64,000 nt of DNA from positions 3,367,321-3,431,320 of the forward strand of contig NZ_KB235896.1 of NCBI RefSeq assembly GCF_000332135.1, given 5' to 3'. How positions within the stretch are numbered: position 1 is the stretch's first letter; the number at the start of each line of letters is the position of its first letter. The DNA is from Anabaena sp. PCC 7108 (lineage in GTDB: Bacteria > Cyanobacteriota > Cyanobacteriia > Cyanobacteriales > Nostocaceae). Position numbers and translations under genes: made by a program. Positions 36,146 through 45,815 of the stretch are shown piece by piece. The notes under the pieces were generated by a model. That model worked only from the letters and a program-made list of their open reading frames with translations, ran no database searches and was not told the DNA's origin.

Positions 36146-37876
36146 ATGAATTCAGGACAACCACTAGGTTCGGTTATCGAAGGTTCACTAACTGGGGGTT
36201 TGGAAGTCAGACTACACCCAGATATTTCTGTAGAAGATATGCGGGTGGGTAAATTTTTGGTGGTACAGGGGATGCGATCGCGCTTTTTCTGTATGCTGAC
36301 AGATGTAGCTTTAGGTGCTGCGAATACACGTATTGTTGCTAGTCCCCCCAGTTGGGAAGATACATTTTTGCGCGAGGTGTTAGCTGGAAGCGGAACCTAT
36401 GGAATGGTCAACCTCGCACCAATGTTGATGTTTACCCCAGAATCTCATGAATCTTTCTCCTCCCCTAATGGTAAATCTGTAAATTCATTTGTTCCGTCTT
36501 TCAAGGGTTTAGCGTCATTTCAACCGCAAACCAGCACAACAATGGAACTGCTACCTGTAAAAACCATTCCCAGTCACTTTAGCCAAGTTTACGACGCGAA
36601 TGAAGATGATTTTCGGCGGGTATTTGGTTGGGAAGATGATCCCCACAGAAACAACTTTTCTATCGGAAAACCCTTAGATATGGATGTGCCGATTTGTATT
36701 GATTTAAATCGGTTTGTAGAACGAAGTAATGGCGTTTTTGGTAAATCAGGGACTGGGAAATCTTTCCTGACACGCTTACTTTTAGCGGGTATAATTCGCA
36801 AAAATGCCGCTGTTAACTTGATTTTTGATATGCACTCAGAATATGGCTGGGAAGCAGTTGCAGAAGGTAAAGAAGTTAACACCGTCAAAGGTTTAAAACA
36901 ATTATTTCCCGGTAAAGTCGAAGTTTATACTCTTGACCCCGAATCAACTAAACGTAGGGGTGTACGTGATGCTCAAGAACTATATCTAAGCTATGAGCAA
37001 ATTGAAGTTGAAGATATTAAATTATGTGGAAGAGATTTAGGACTTTCAGAAGCAGCTTTAGATAATGCCAATATCTTATGCAACGAGTTAGGTAAATCTT
37101 GGATTCCTCAGTTATTCAATATGACTAGTGAGGATATTAAGATGTTTTGTGATGACAAGCCAGGACACCCAGGCTCAATTACATCTTTACAACGTAAGCT
37201 ACTACGTTTAGATAGTCTAAAATATATGCGGGCAGTTTGTCCCCAAAATTATATTAGTAAAATCCTACAATCTTTAGAAGCTGGGAAAAATGTAGTGATT
37301 GAATTTGGTTCCCAGTCAAATATGCTATCCTATATGTTGGTGACAAATATGATCACCAGACGCATTCACGAACATTATGTCAAAAGAGCAGATCGGTTTC
37401 TGCAAAGTAAGAATCCTTTAGATAGACCAACGCCATTAATGATTACAATTGAGGAAGCTCACCGCTTTCTTGACCCAGGAGTGGTACAAAGTACAATTTT
37501 TGGAACCATAGCCCGCGAACTGCGGAAATATTTCGTAACACTTTTAGTAGTTGATCAACGTCCTTCGGGGATAGATAATGAAGTTATGTCCCAAATTGGG
37601 ACTCGCATCACAGCATTGCTGAACGACGAAAAAGATATTGATGCAATTTTTACAGGTGTATCTGGTGCTGGGGCTTTACGCTCAGTATTAGCAAAGTTAG
37701 ACTCCAAGCAACAAGCATTAATTTTAGGTCACGCCGTTCCCATGCCAGTAGTTGTACGTACCCGTCCCTATGACTCAGTATTTTACACGGAAATGGGCGA
37801 CCAAGCCTGGGAAGAAAAATCAGATGCAGAAGTTTTCGCAGCGGCAGAACTAGCTAAAGCTGATTTAGGTTTTTAA
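36146..37876 (+). CDS. HerA-like (DUF87) ATPase, cyanobacterial type
   Basis: 576 aa from MNSGQPLGSVIEGSLTGGLE; the in-frame start at 36071 encodes 25 residues of repeat-derived sequence. An N-terminal HAS-barrel-like domain (MRVGKFLVVQGMRSRFFCML) precedes the RecA-like motor: Walker A GKSGTGKS (199-206), DMHSEYGW, and Walker B LMITIEEAHRFLDPG, then VDQRPSGIDNEVMSQIGTRI, the usual HerA sensor/Arg region. Cyanobacterial homologues are stand-alone and of unknown function; DNA translocation or repair is inferred. It differs clearly from the 959-aa ATPase at 26035. Confidence 0.87.
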   Translation: MNSGQPLGSVIEGSLTGGLEVRLHPDISVEDMRVGKFLVVQGMRSRFFCMLTDVALGAANTRIVASPPSWEDTFLREVLAGSGTYGMVNLAPMLMFTPESHESFSSPNGKSVNSFVPSFKGLASFQPQTSTTMELLPVKTIPSHFSQVYDANEDDFRRVFGWEDDPHRNNFSIGKPLDMDVPICIDLNRFVERSNGVFGKSGTGKSFLTRLLLAGIIRKNAAVNLIFDMHSEYGWEAVAEGKEVNTVKGLKQLFPGKVEVYTLDPESTKRRGVRDAQELYLSYEQIEVEDIKLCGRDLGLSEAALDNANILCNELGKSWIPQLFNMTSEDIKMFCDDKPGHPGSITSLQRKLLRLDSLKYMRAVCPQNYISKILQSLEAGKNVVIEFGSQSNMLSYMLVTNMITRRIHEHYVKRADRFLQSKNPLDRPTPLMITIEEAHRFLDPGVVQSTIFGTIARELRKYFVTLLVVDQRPSGIDNEVMSQIGTRITALLNDEKDIDAIFTGVSGAGALRSVLAKLDSKQQALILGHAVPMPVVVRTRPYDSVFYTEMGDQAWEEKSDAEVFAAAELAKADLGF

Positions 37877-38412
37877 CCACCTTCAAAAAATCCACCAATT
37901 ACTCAGGACTCAGGACTCATCACGATTTCGTGACATCCCTCCATAATGGTAGCTTCATAAGTTCGGTTATCCGGCTACTTGCAAGCAACAGAAGAGGGGT
38001 TTTTGCAGTCACTATAGATATAGTCAGCGTTTTTAAGGAACTTCAAAACAAAATTTAGCAGTCAGTCAATTTTGCTTTATAATTGTAAGATTTATCTGGG
38101 TTACTTTACTAGCCATCAGATCTGCCATACCATAAAAAAGTAAAACTCATACTGACTTCGTATTTTATAGCTGCTATCAGCATCTGAAGAAAAGAATAAC
38201 TCTTGAAAACAAACCATTGTGCTTCTAAGAAATTCCAGAGTTGAGAAAGGGGAGGGGAACCCATCTCAGGGGACCACCGTCTTGAAAACGGCTATATAAA
38301 TTAATTGCTTATGATAGCTCACCTATATCTGTTGATGTTTATACCACTCTTTTCCATCCGCCCTAGTTGAGAAAAGATTCATTCTGTTTAGGGAGTAGAG
38401 GACAACGCACCA
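37877..38412. promoter_or_regulatory. Long leader/promoter region of the sigma factor gene
   Basis: 536 non-coding bases lie upstream of the sigma gene. The first part has short ACTCAGG repeats (37900-37915). Near 38265-38300 there is a small hairpin CCGTCTTGAAAACGG. No gene is seen. A long leader fits a stress-regulated group 2 sigma gene, but no specific box was recognised. Confidence 0.45.
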
Positions 38413-39396
38413 ATGCCTACTGTTAACACCCAAACTGAAAACCTGAACACCAAATTCACAGCTGATATGGTGCGAACCTATCTGCGGGAAATTGGTCGTG
38501 TACCTCTGCTAACCCGTGAGCAAGAGATTGTTTATGGGAAGCAGGTGCAACAAATGATGACACTGCTAGAAGCGAAGGAAGCTTTAGCAAAGAAACTAGA
38601 CTATGAACCTAGTTTATCAGAGTTGGCTGCCCATGTTAATCAATCTGAAACTGATGTCAAGCAGACTTTGACGCTTGGTAAACGAGCCAAGCAAAAAATG
38701 ATTGAAGCCAATTTACGCTTGGTTGTAGCTATTGCGAAAAAGTATCAAAAAAGGAACATGGAATTTCTGGATTTAATCCAGGAAGGAACCTTGGGATTAG
38801 AAAGAGGGGTGGAGAAATTTGATCCTATGCGGGGTTATAAGTTCTCAACCTATGCTTACTGGTGGATTCGTCAAGCGATTACGAGAGCGATCGCACAACA
38901 AGGTCGCACCATTCGCCTACCCATCCATATTACCGAGAAACTGAACAAAATCAAAAAAGTGCAGCGAGAATTGGCACAAAAGTTAGGAAGATCCCCAACG
39001 CCTACAGAAATCGCCAAAGAACTGGAATTAGAACCTGCTCAGATTCGTGAGTATCTGAATATGGCGCGTCAACCAGTATCTTTAGATGTGCGAGTCGGTG
39101 ATAATCAGGATACCGAACTGCAAGAAATGCTGGAAGATGACGGACCATCTCCAGAGTATTACACCACACAGGAATTTTTGCGCCAAGACTTAAATAACCT
39201 GTTAGCAGAACTTACACCCCAACAGCGCGAAGTTGTGGCTCTGCGCTTTGGGTTAGAAGATGGTAATGAAATGTCTTTGGCGAAAGTCGGTGAGCGGTTG
39301 AACCTCAGCCGTGAGCGCGTCCGTCAATTAGAGCATCAAGCTCTTGCTCATTTACGTCGCCGTCGAGCCAATGTTAAAGAATACGTTGCGAGCTAA
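38413..39396 (+). CDS. Group 2 sigma-70 factor (RpoD-like, SigB type)
   Basis: 327 aa. There is no region 1.1; region 1.2 is TADMVRTYLREIGRVPLLTR. Region 2 contains EANLRLVVAIAKKYQKRNME, FLDLIQEGTLGLERGVEKFD and YKFSTYAYWWIRQAITRAIA (2.3-2.4, promoter melting and -10 contact). Region 3 has RSPTPTEIAKELELEPAQIR, and region 4.2 has NLSRERVRQLEHQALAHLRR, the -35 binding helix. The length and lack of region 1.1 indicate a non-essential group 2 factor, used in stress or nitrogen/carbon responses; it most resembles SigB-type members. A terminator follows. Confidence 0.92.
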   Translation: MPTVNTQTENLNTKFTADMVRTYLREIGRVPLLTREQEIVYGKQVQQMMTLLEAKEALAKKLDYEPSLSELAAHVNQSETDVKQTLTLGKRAKQKMIEANLRLVVAIAKKYQKRNMEFLDLIQEGTLGLERGVEKFDPMRGYKFSTYAYWWIRQAITRAIAQQGRTIRLPIHITEKLNKIKKVQRELAQKLGRSPTPTEIAKELELEPAQIREYLNMARQPVSLDVRVGDNQDTELQEMLEDDGPSPEYYTTQEFLRQDLNNLLAELTPQQREVVALRFGLEDGNEMSLAKVGERLNLSRERVRQLEHQALAHLRRRRANVKEYVAS

Positions 39397-39445
39397 AAGC
39401 ATACACGCACCGCAACTTATCCATAGACATCGCTTGTGGCGGTGC

Positions 39446-39475
39446 GCCTCCTGAATTCAGGGGGCAATTTTTTTT
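39446..39475 (+). terminator. Rho-independent terminator after the sigma gene
   Basis: GCCTCCTGAATTCAGGGGGC folds into a nine-pair stem (one G-T pair) with an A/T centre and is followed by a run of eight T. It lies 50 bases past the sigma factor stop. Confidence 0.8.
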
Positions 39476-39540
39476 GGTCTCACGCAAAGGCGTAAAGAAG
39501 CAAAGAGTTAAAAAGAGCGAATTTGCACTAATGAATATTT

Positions 39541-39689
39541 GACTTAAGTAGGTAGGCGAAAATAAATAGAACTATGTTAAGTAAGGTAACAAATTCGGAA
39601 ATTAGCTCGTAGTTAGAGCTTTAGCCCGAATTTCAGGTCTAAAGACCTGACTACAAACCTTTAATTATTTACGTTACTCTACTTACGCC
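39541..39689. mobile_element. MITE-like element with TAAGTAG-type ends
   Basis: The left end GACTTAAGTAGGTAGGCG and the complement of the right end GGCGTAAGTAGAGTAACG pair imperfectly over about 25 bases. An internal hairpin AGGTCTAAAGACCT lies near the centre. The element occupies part of the 39397-40129 gap; the remaining 440 bases show no gene and presumably include the promoter of the 40130 gene. Confidence 0.6.
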
Positions 39690-40129
39690 ATAATTTCCCT
39701 TCATCTAATCCGAAATCTCTAGGGTTGCTGTTGTAGTTAATAAGGGGACTACGATCAACAAGGTTAAAGTCAAATGAAGGGTGCATATCACAATTTGAGA
39801 GCAAATCAAGTGATCTGAATCAACACTTCACCTGTTTTTCCCCATTGAAGAATGCACAATAAAAATGCCAAACTCAGAATATCTCAAAAATCAAATCAAT
39901 TGGTCATCTCCCAAAAGTATGAATCCCTTTAGCGAAACCTGAATTGTTGAATCAATGATATTTTGAGATGATCAAACACAATCTAGAAAAACTTGATTGT
40001 TTTATGGATTTTTCTGCCAGATTATATATATAAAACTTTTGATGGAATCTCGGCTTATCAGTATTTCGTTATCATTTAAGTTAAGTTACAGACAAAAAGT
40101 TAATTTCATTACAAGATAGGAGTAATTGG

Positions 40130-40837
40130 GTGCTTAACAATATTTCTAAGTTCATTCCTCAAGGTAATTTCAAATTTCAGGTCTTTGGTTTACTTGTTAC
40201 TGTTGGGGTTTTAGGTTTAGGTGTAATTGGTCAACGGACAAAAATCAACCTGCAACCTACAGCCATAGCAGCCGATTTACCAGGTTACACAAATCAAATT
40301 CAGAATAATAATGATCAAAATTCTCTGGTGTCAAGACTAAGAAACATCAGAGATCAAAGCAGTCAATTTCAGTTAAATCCTCTTGATGGCAACAATTTAC
40401 CATCTGAAGCTTTGACAAGGAATAGTCAGATCATACCCACAACAATCAAACAACAACGAGGAACATCAGCAGTAAATTTACCCCAAAAAGATGGAACTTA
40501 TCTCTATGGTCAGTCATCGGCACCAGACCAGCTAGGACAAGGCTATATTGTCTTTCAGAAACAGCAAGGTAAGGTGATAGGTGCATTGTATATGCCTAGT
40601 TCTGAGTTTAGTTGTTTTCAGGGTACAATTGCTAACTCAGGAGAATTGGCAATGACGGTAAGAAGTTCTCCTGGTGAAGTTGGTACAATTCAGGTGTCTA
40701 CAACCAGCAGAATACCTCACATCACGGATGATGATTCCATTACTTATGCTTACTCAGTTACACTGCAAGACTATCATCCGCTCAAAAATATCAGCGCTAA
40801 TGACAGAAAGATTTTACAGATGTGTAATCAGCAGTAA
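40130..40837 (+). CDS. Secreted conserved cyanobacterial protein
   Basis: 235 aa, GTG start chosen because TAGGAG lies seven bases upstream and no ATG gives the signal peptide. An N-terminal hydrophobic segment (about 15-35, VFGLLVTVGVLGLGVIGQRT) is a signal peptide or anchor. A Gln/Asn-rich linker follows. The C-terminal domain of about 100 residues (DGTYLYGQSSAPDQLGQGYI, VIGALYMPSSEFSCFQG) is beta-rich with two Cys, in SEFSCFQG and near the C-terminus (ILQMCNQQ). I recognise no named family. Probably periplasmic. Confidence 0.75.
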   Translation: MLNNISKFIPQGNFKFQVFGLLVTVGVLGLGVIGQRTKINLQPTAIAADLPGYTNQIQNNNDQNSLVSRLRNIRDQSSQFQLNPLDGNNLPSEALTRNSQIIPTTIKQQRGTSAVNLPQKDGTYLYGQSSAPDQLGQGYIVFQKQQGKVIGALYMPSSEFSCFQGTIANSGELAMTVRSSPGEVGTIQVSTTSRIPHITDDDSITYAYSVTLQDYHPLKNISANDRKILQMCNQQ

Positions 40838-40928
40838 TGTTCATATACTGCAACTAGTTCGCAGTTTCTCCCCTCACTTTGGCACTGGGATTAATCTCAA
40901 ATCGAAAATTCAAAATTGATGACCGTGA

Positions 40929-41606
40929 TTAATATTCAATTCCGGCTTGAGCTTTAACACCTTGATCGCGGAAAGGATGCTTAACAAGCGTCATTTCAGT
41001 CACTAAATCTGCTTTTTCCATTAATTCTGGTGGTGCGCCTCTACCTGTAAGGATTACGTGTTTATCTGGTGGTTTTTGCTCTAAACCTGCTAAAACTTCT
41101 TCAATTTGTAAATAGCCTAATTTGAGAGCAATATTAATTTCATCCAGTAGTACTAATTTAAAGTCTGGGTTACGGATGAATTCTAGAGATTTTTCCCAAG
41201 CCATGCTGGCTTTATCGAGATCACGATCACGATCTTGAGTTTCCCAAGTGAAACCTTCACCCATTGCATGGAATTCTAATTGATCTGACCAATGACTGAA
41301 AGCTCGCTTTTCAGAAGGTTCCCAGGCTCCTTTGATGAATTGCACTATTGCTACTTTGTAGCCATGACCAAGCGATCGCATCACCATTCCCAAAGCCGCA
41401 GTGGTTTTACCCTTCCCATGACCAGTATTAACAATAATTAAGCCTTTTTCTGGTATGGCTTTAGCTATGCGTTGATCTTGTACTTCCTTACGTCGCTGCA
41501 TCTTTTTGCGGTACTGTTCATCACTCAGGGATGATGACATGACCTCATCAATCAACCGCGAAATCTCTGGATCAGAATTTAATTCTTGGGGTGTGTCGTT
41601 TTTCAT
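40929..41606 (-). CDS. cobO: Cob(I)yrinic acid a,c-diamide adenosyltransferase
   Basis: 225 aa. The ATP-binding P-loop TGHGKGKTTAALGMVMRSLG (about 61-80), VAIVQFIKGAWEPSEKRAF, KLVLLDEINIALKLGYL and VILTGRGAPPELMEKADLVT match CobO/BtuR/CobA. It transfers the 5'-deoxyadenosyl group of ATP to cobalt in corrinoid synthesis, and works in the same pathway as cbiB at 58117. An N-terminal helical extension of about 45 residues is common in this family. It overlaps no neighbour. Confidence 0.93.
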   Translation of the reverse strand: MKNDTPQELNSDPEISRLIDEVMSSSLSDEQYRKKMQRRKEVQDQRIAKAIPEKGLIIVNTGHGKGKTTAALGMVMRSLGHGYKVAIVQFIKGAWEPSEKRAFSHWSDQLEFHAMGEGFTWETQDRDRDLDKASMAWEKSLEFIRNPDFKLVLLDEINIALKLGYLQIEEVLAGLEQKPPDKHVILTGRGAPPELMEKADLVTEMTLVKHPFRDQGVKAQAGIEY

Positions 41607-41835
41607 AAACTCTATTGATAAATAACTGTTACAACTAAGAGCATGAAGTATAATTTTTTTGCTTCGACAAATTCATTGAAATTGTCATTTCTTTGTCTCT
41701 AGTAATGTTACACTAAAGCTCATATGATTTTTGTTAACTGCGATAGCGTTCGCAGTAGCGTCTCGCAGAGATAGCGCGACCTAGTAATCGCTATGGTAGT
41801 ATTGAAAGTGTGACCGCTTTAATCATTCAAAATTG

Positions 41836-42018
41836 TCAGAATTTATTTTTTTGGTAATTTTTAAACATAAGCACTAAGAAATACCAATTGGTTAATGGGT
41901 CATCTTCACCCAAAAGACCAACATCTTGGACTCTGACAATATCAATATTTGGGTTACGTCGCCACAATCCCCTCACAATAGTATTATCAAAATTTTCGTC
42001 AGCCAGCAGTTTCAACAT
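41836..42018 (-). pseudogene. Truncated DUF5615 PIN-like toxin
   Basis: 60 aa. The start MLKLLADENFDNTIVRGLWR and IDIVRVQDVGLLGEDDP match DUF5615 PIN-like nuclease toxins. After DDP (about residue 41) the sequence switches to LTNWYFLVLMFKNYQKN, unrelated to the family, and stops at half the usual length of about 110-120 aa. The later acidic residues of the PIN site are gone, so it is probably inactive. It overlaps the DUF433 antitoxin by seven bases, the usual operon order for this pair. Confidence 0.8.
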
Positions 42019-42371
42019 ACTTCCCGTTCTGCTTTCCTCGCCAGCAATCTATCACGCAACCCTTGGGGGTCAAACTTTGCCTCATTCATCCTGCGAATTT
42101 CCTGTGCTTGTTGTTGTCTTTGCTGTAGATACACTTCCACTTCTTGTTGATGATTGAGGTAGAAGGCAATGGTAGCATAGATATCAGCAAGTTTAAGGGA
42201 TGGATAACGGTAAGCAATTTCTTCTGCTGTTGTTCCTTGTTTAAAAACAGCAATTACCGTATCTAGTGTTACACGAGTTTTGCCTATCCTAATCACGCCA
42301 TCAGTGGTAAATTCCAATGGTGGGGGTTCGGATGTAATTCCTTCAGAGAGATTCACTAACGCTTGTGCCAT
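42012..42371 (-). CDS. DUF433 family antitoxin
   Basis: 119 aa from MAQALVNLSEGITSEPPPLE; a longer frame to 42407 adds 12 hydrophobic residues and is unlikely. The DUF433 core is GVIRIGKTRVTLDTVIAVFK, then GTTAEEIAYRYPSLKLADIY and ATIAFYLNH, a winged-helix DNA-binding fold used as antitoxin to DUF5615 toxins. A Gln-rich helix (EVEVYLQQRQQQAQEIRRMN) follows. Its stop overlaps the toxin start. It appears intact although the toxin is truncated, so it may act alone as a repressor. Confidence 0.87.
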   Translation of the reverse strand: MAQALVNLSEGITSEPPPLEFTTDGVIRIGKTRVTLDTVIAVFKQGTTAEEIAYRYPSLKLADIYATIAFYLNHQQEVEVYLQQRQQQAQEIRRMNEAKFDPQGLRDRLLARKAEREVC

Positions 42372-42588
42372 AATTAATAACAAGTTAGTTATGTTTAATA
42401 ATAGCAAATATTAGTTTAGATATACCTTTCGATTTGCTCTAATGGAAATACAAAACTAGATAACTCCCAAAGTATTCTCTTGAGAATTGCCGATAATTGA
42501 TATAGCTAGATAACATTTTAGCAACTTCCGTACATTTGAATGCGATAACATTATATTCAGTGTATTTACTATTCAGGATTTCTCGAAA

Positions 42589-43740
42589 ATGTCACAAAAG
42601 CCAGGTAAGAAAATTGCACCTATCCCCATGTCTAATAATGTTAGCGTGGTTGACTTAATTGATACCTATTTTACCGCTTACAACTCAGCCCGGTTACGGG
42701 AAGCCTGTCAACTGCTGACTAAGGAAGTGTTTCAAGAGGGTGTAACTGTAGGGGTTAGCCTTTCCGGGGCGATGACACCCGCAGGTTTTGGAGTTTCCGC
42801 CCTTGCGCCCCTGATTCGCAATGGTTTTATTGACTGGATGATTAGCACAGGTGCAAATCTTTACCATGATATGCACTATGGTTTAGGTTTTGAACTGTTT
42901 GCTGGTAGTCCATTTTTAGATGATGTTAAATTGCGGGAAGAAGGAACTATCAGAATTTATGACATTATTTTTGGTTACGATGTACTGCTAGAAACCGATG
43001 CTTTTATTCGCAAAGTTCTCCAAGCAGAACCTTTCCAAAAACGCATGGGAACAGCTGAGTTTCACCATTTGCTAGGTAAGTGCGTGTGGGAAATAGAAAA
43101 GCAATTGGGTGTCAAAAATTCTTGCTTATTAGCAACGGCTTATGAATGTGGCGTACCTATTTACACTTCTTCTCCTGGTGATAGTTCCATAGGTATGAAT
43201 GTGGCAGCTTTGGCGTTAGAAGGTTCAAAGTTGGTGATAGATCCCTCTATTGACGTAAATGAAACAGCAGCTATCGTCTATGGGGCGCGAGAAAAGGACG
43301 GTACAAGTGCAGCGGTAATTATTGGTGGTGGTAGTCCTAAGAACTTTTTATTACAAACACAACCGCAACTTCACGAGGTTTTAGGATTGGAAGAACGAGG
43401 ACATGATTTCTTTGTGCAGTTTACCGATGCACGTCCTGATACCGGTGGGTTATCCGGTGCGACTCCCGCAGAAGCTGTGAGTTGGGGTAAGATTGACCCA
43501 GATGAGTTGCCTAGTGCGATCGTTTGTTATACCGATAGTACGATCGCTCTCCCATTGGTGACAGCCTATGTTCTCAATCAGTGTCAACCTCGTACTTTGA
43601 AGCGGTTGTATGATCAACGGGAAGCATTGTTAGATACTTTGCAAAAAGATTATTTAGCGGCTAAAGACAAGCCGGTTGTTAAGGAAGAAGGGACTGAGGA
43701 AGTAGCGACTTATCCTTGCGGTACACCTGTGAAACGTTAA
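42589..43740 (+). CDS. Deoxyhypusine synthase-like protein
   Basis: 383 aa. It has the NAD-binding deoxyhypusine synthase fold with [54 protein letters not shown], and the region of the catalytic lysine, [18 protein letters not shown]. Eukaryotic enzymes transfer an aminobutyl group from spermidine to eIF5A. Bacteria have no eIF5A, and bacterial relatives are thought to act in polyamine chemistry such as homospermidine formation. Cyanobacterial homologues are widespread. The catalytic Lys is retained, so it is probably an active aminobutyltransferase on an unknown acceptor. Confidence 0.88.
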   Translation: MSQKPGKKIAPIPMSNNVSVVDLIDTYFTAYNSARLREACQLLTKEVFQEGVTVGVSLSGAMTPAGFGVSALAPLIRNGFIDWMISTGANLYHDMHYGLGFELFAGSPFLDDVKLREEGTIRIYDIIFGYDVLLETDAFIRKVLQAEPFQKRMGTAEFHHLLGKCVWEIEKQLGVKNSCLLATAYECGVPIYTSSPGDSSIGMNVAALALEGSKLVIDPSIDVNETAAIVYGAREKDGTSAAVIIGGGSPKNFLLQTQPQLHEVLGLEERGHDFFVQFTDARPDTGGLSGATPAEAVSWGKIDPDELPSAIVCYTDSTIALPLVTAYVLNQCQPRTLKRLYDQREALLDTLQKDYLAAKDKPVVKEEGTEEVATYPCGTPVKR

Positions 43741-43757
43741 GGTTTTACTTTCATACT

Positions 43758-43815
43758 TAGTAGAGTCTGTCACTTTTAATAGCCAGTAAGTTATCGAGTT
43801 TGACGCACTCTACTA
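43758..43815. repeat. Short inverted repeat TAGTAGAGT..ACTCTACTA
   Basis: TAGTAGAGTCTGTCA and TGACGCACTCTACTA are complementary at 13 of 15 bases across a loop of about 28 bases. It lies just after the deoxyhypusine-synthase-like gene and could act as a transcription end, but no T run follows. Confidence 0.5.
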
Positions 43816-43907
43816 TGCAAAAGCACCTAAAACGCTTTTCATTACCACTGCTTGTGCATAAATAATTTTGGATAATTACTTGTTGCCTGTTGAAAATGAG
43901 GTGAAGA

Positions 43908-45815
43908 ATGGAACTGGTTTGGCTTGAGTTGAATGGCTACAAAAGGTTTGCAGAATTGTCGAAGATGCACGTGGGAGGCAAACTTGTCGCTGTCGTCGGA
44001 CCAAACGAAGCAGGAAAAACTTCTTTGCTGCGTGGATTATTTCACTTTAACAATGTAAATGCTTTTGTTCGTGATGGTGCTTCGCAGGAAATCACTCGTG
44101 GTAAGAACTTAGATGATGAGCAGATAGTTGTGGAGTTTACGTTTGCAATAGAAGATGATGATCGTTCTCAGCTATCTAGCGAAGTTGCCGAGGCAAAAAA
44201 TGCGAGATGGTTTGCAGTCCGTAAAACAGTTTCAGGAAAAATTATCACTGAGATCAAAGATTGCCCTAAACGAGACCTTACACTTCGGCATAAATTAGCC
44301 AGCAAACTAAAAGAAGTAGCCGATTTAAATGAAATATTTTTAAACGATGACATTGCTATAGTTTTAAATTCCGAAGATGAATCACTTAATAGTAGACAAC
44401 TGAGCATTCTTCGCAATATTGTGAACTCCGCCGATCAAGGTAATGATATAGTTCGGAGTTTTGCTACGCAGCTATCAGAGCTAATTGCATATGAGGAACG
44501 TGATCATCCAGAAAACATAGCAAAGAAAATACTATTGGCACGTTGTCCTAAAGTATTACTCTTCAAAGATCAAGACCGAGATCTTTTACCAGACTATGAT
44601 TTAAACAGTTTCTACAAATCAGAACAACAGAAAATACAATCATTGCAGCCTATACCACCTGCACTTAAGAATCTAGTAAATACTGCAAATTTAGATTTAG
44701 AAGAGTTGTATAAAGCGCAATCTAGACAGGATCGAGGTTGCATTCGGACAATTCTAGATAAAGCGAACTCAATACTTAGTCAACGAATACAAGATACATG
44801 GAAGCAATCAAAACTTTCAGTAAATGTTGATTTAGATCAATGGCGACTCACAATTCTTATCAAATCTGAGAACGGCGACTATGTAAAAATTGCTGAACGG
44901 AGCGACGGTCTAAGGCAATTTGTAGCACTTCTAATGTTTCTTTCACAAGAACCAAATATGAGCGTAGCACCAATAGTGTTAATTGATGAGGCCGAGAAGC
45001 ATTTGCACTATGATGCACAAGCAGATCTCATCCAAATGTTTACTCGACAAGATGCTGCATCAAAGATAATTTACACGACACATTCAATTGGTTGTCTACC
45101 AGAGGATCTTGGAGCAGTAAGGATGATTGCTGCCGAGGAACCCCATAGCAAAATCATCAATTGGTTCTGGGATAGTGACGTACCAGGTTTTTCAACCCTT
45201 CTATTCGCAATGGGTGCGAATACCTTAGCATTTATACTTATGAGATACGCCATCATTGCTGAAGGTGCAGCAGATATGATTCTCGTGCCTGCTCTTCTCA
45301 AGAATGTCCTGGGAAAAGACGAATTAGGATTTCAAGTGGCACCTGGTTTATCAAGTGTCAACAGTGAAGGTATTGCGATAATCAACAACCAATCTCCCAG
45401 GACAGCTTATCTAGTAGATACAGATGAAGGTGGTAAAAAAATTCGGGGGCAGATAATTGCTGCGGGTGTACCACAGGAGCGAGTTATTGATCTACCAAGC
45501 ATTCATGGCTTGGGTACGGTTACAGCAATTGAAGATTTTGTTGATCCAAAGTCTTATGTAAAAGCCGTTAATGAAGAACTAAAACTTTCATATGGAGATA
45601 ATTTTCAAGTAACAATTGCCGATATTGATGGTCCAAATGTATCGAAATTACTGGAAATATGGTGTAAAAAAAAGAAAATTAAGGCTCCAAGTAAAAGAGC
45701 AGTAGCATACCGTATGATTGAGGGTCAATATGATTATCAATTAGTTCGGAGCGATGCAGCCCAACAACTTTGCGAATTGTACCAATCTTTAAACAAAGCA
45801 TTAGGTTTGAAGTAG
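43908..45815 (+). CDS. OLD-family ATPase/TOPRIM nuclease-like protein
   Basis: 635 aa. The N-terminal ABC-type ATPase has Walker A GPNEAGKT (31-38), signature-like ERSDGLRQFVALL, Walker B PIVLIDEAEKHLHYDAQ and the H-loop IIYTTHSIGCLPEDL. The C-terminal TOPRIM domain has RYAIIAEGAADMILVPALL with the catalytic Glu at 452 and LVDTDEGGKK with the DxD at 504-506. This matches stand-alone OLD nucleases, several of which act in phage defence (GajA of Gabija, P2 Old). No UvrD-like partner is adjacent. A GAGGTGAAG ribosome-binding site is present. The stop codon coincides with the end of a MITE. Confidence 0.83.
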   Translation: MELVWLELNGYKRFAELSKMHVGGKLVAVVGPNEAGKTSLLRGLFHFNNVNAFVRDGASQEITRGKNLDDEQIVVEFTFAIEDDDRSQLSSEVAEAKNARWFAVRKTVSGKIITEIKDCPKRDLTLRHKLASKLKEVADLNEIFLNDDIAIVLNSEDESLNSRQLSILRNIVNSADQGNDIVRSFATQLSELIAYEERDHPENIAKKILLARCPKVLLFKDQDRDLLPDYDLNSFYKSEQQKIQSLQPIPPALKNLVNTANLDLEELYKAQSRQDRGCIRTILDKANSILSQRIQDTWKQSKLSVNVDLDQWRLTILIKSENGDYVKIAERSDGLRQFVALLMFLSQEPNMSVAPIVLIDEAEKHLHYDAQADLIQMFTRQDAASKIIYTTHSIGCLPEDLGAVRMIAAEEPHSKIINWFWDSDVPGFSTLLFAMGANTLAFILMRYAIIAEGAADMILVPALLKNVLGKDELGFQVAPGLSSVNSEGIAIINNQSPRTAYLVDTDEGGKKIRGQIIAAGVPQERVIDLPSIHGLGTVTAIEDFVDPKSYVKAVNEELKLSYGDNFQVTIADIDGPNVSKLLEIWCKKKKIKAPSKRAVAYRMIEGQYDYQLVRSDAAQQLCELYQSLNKALGLK

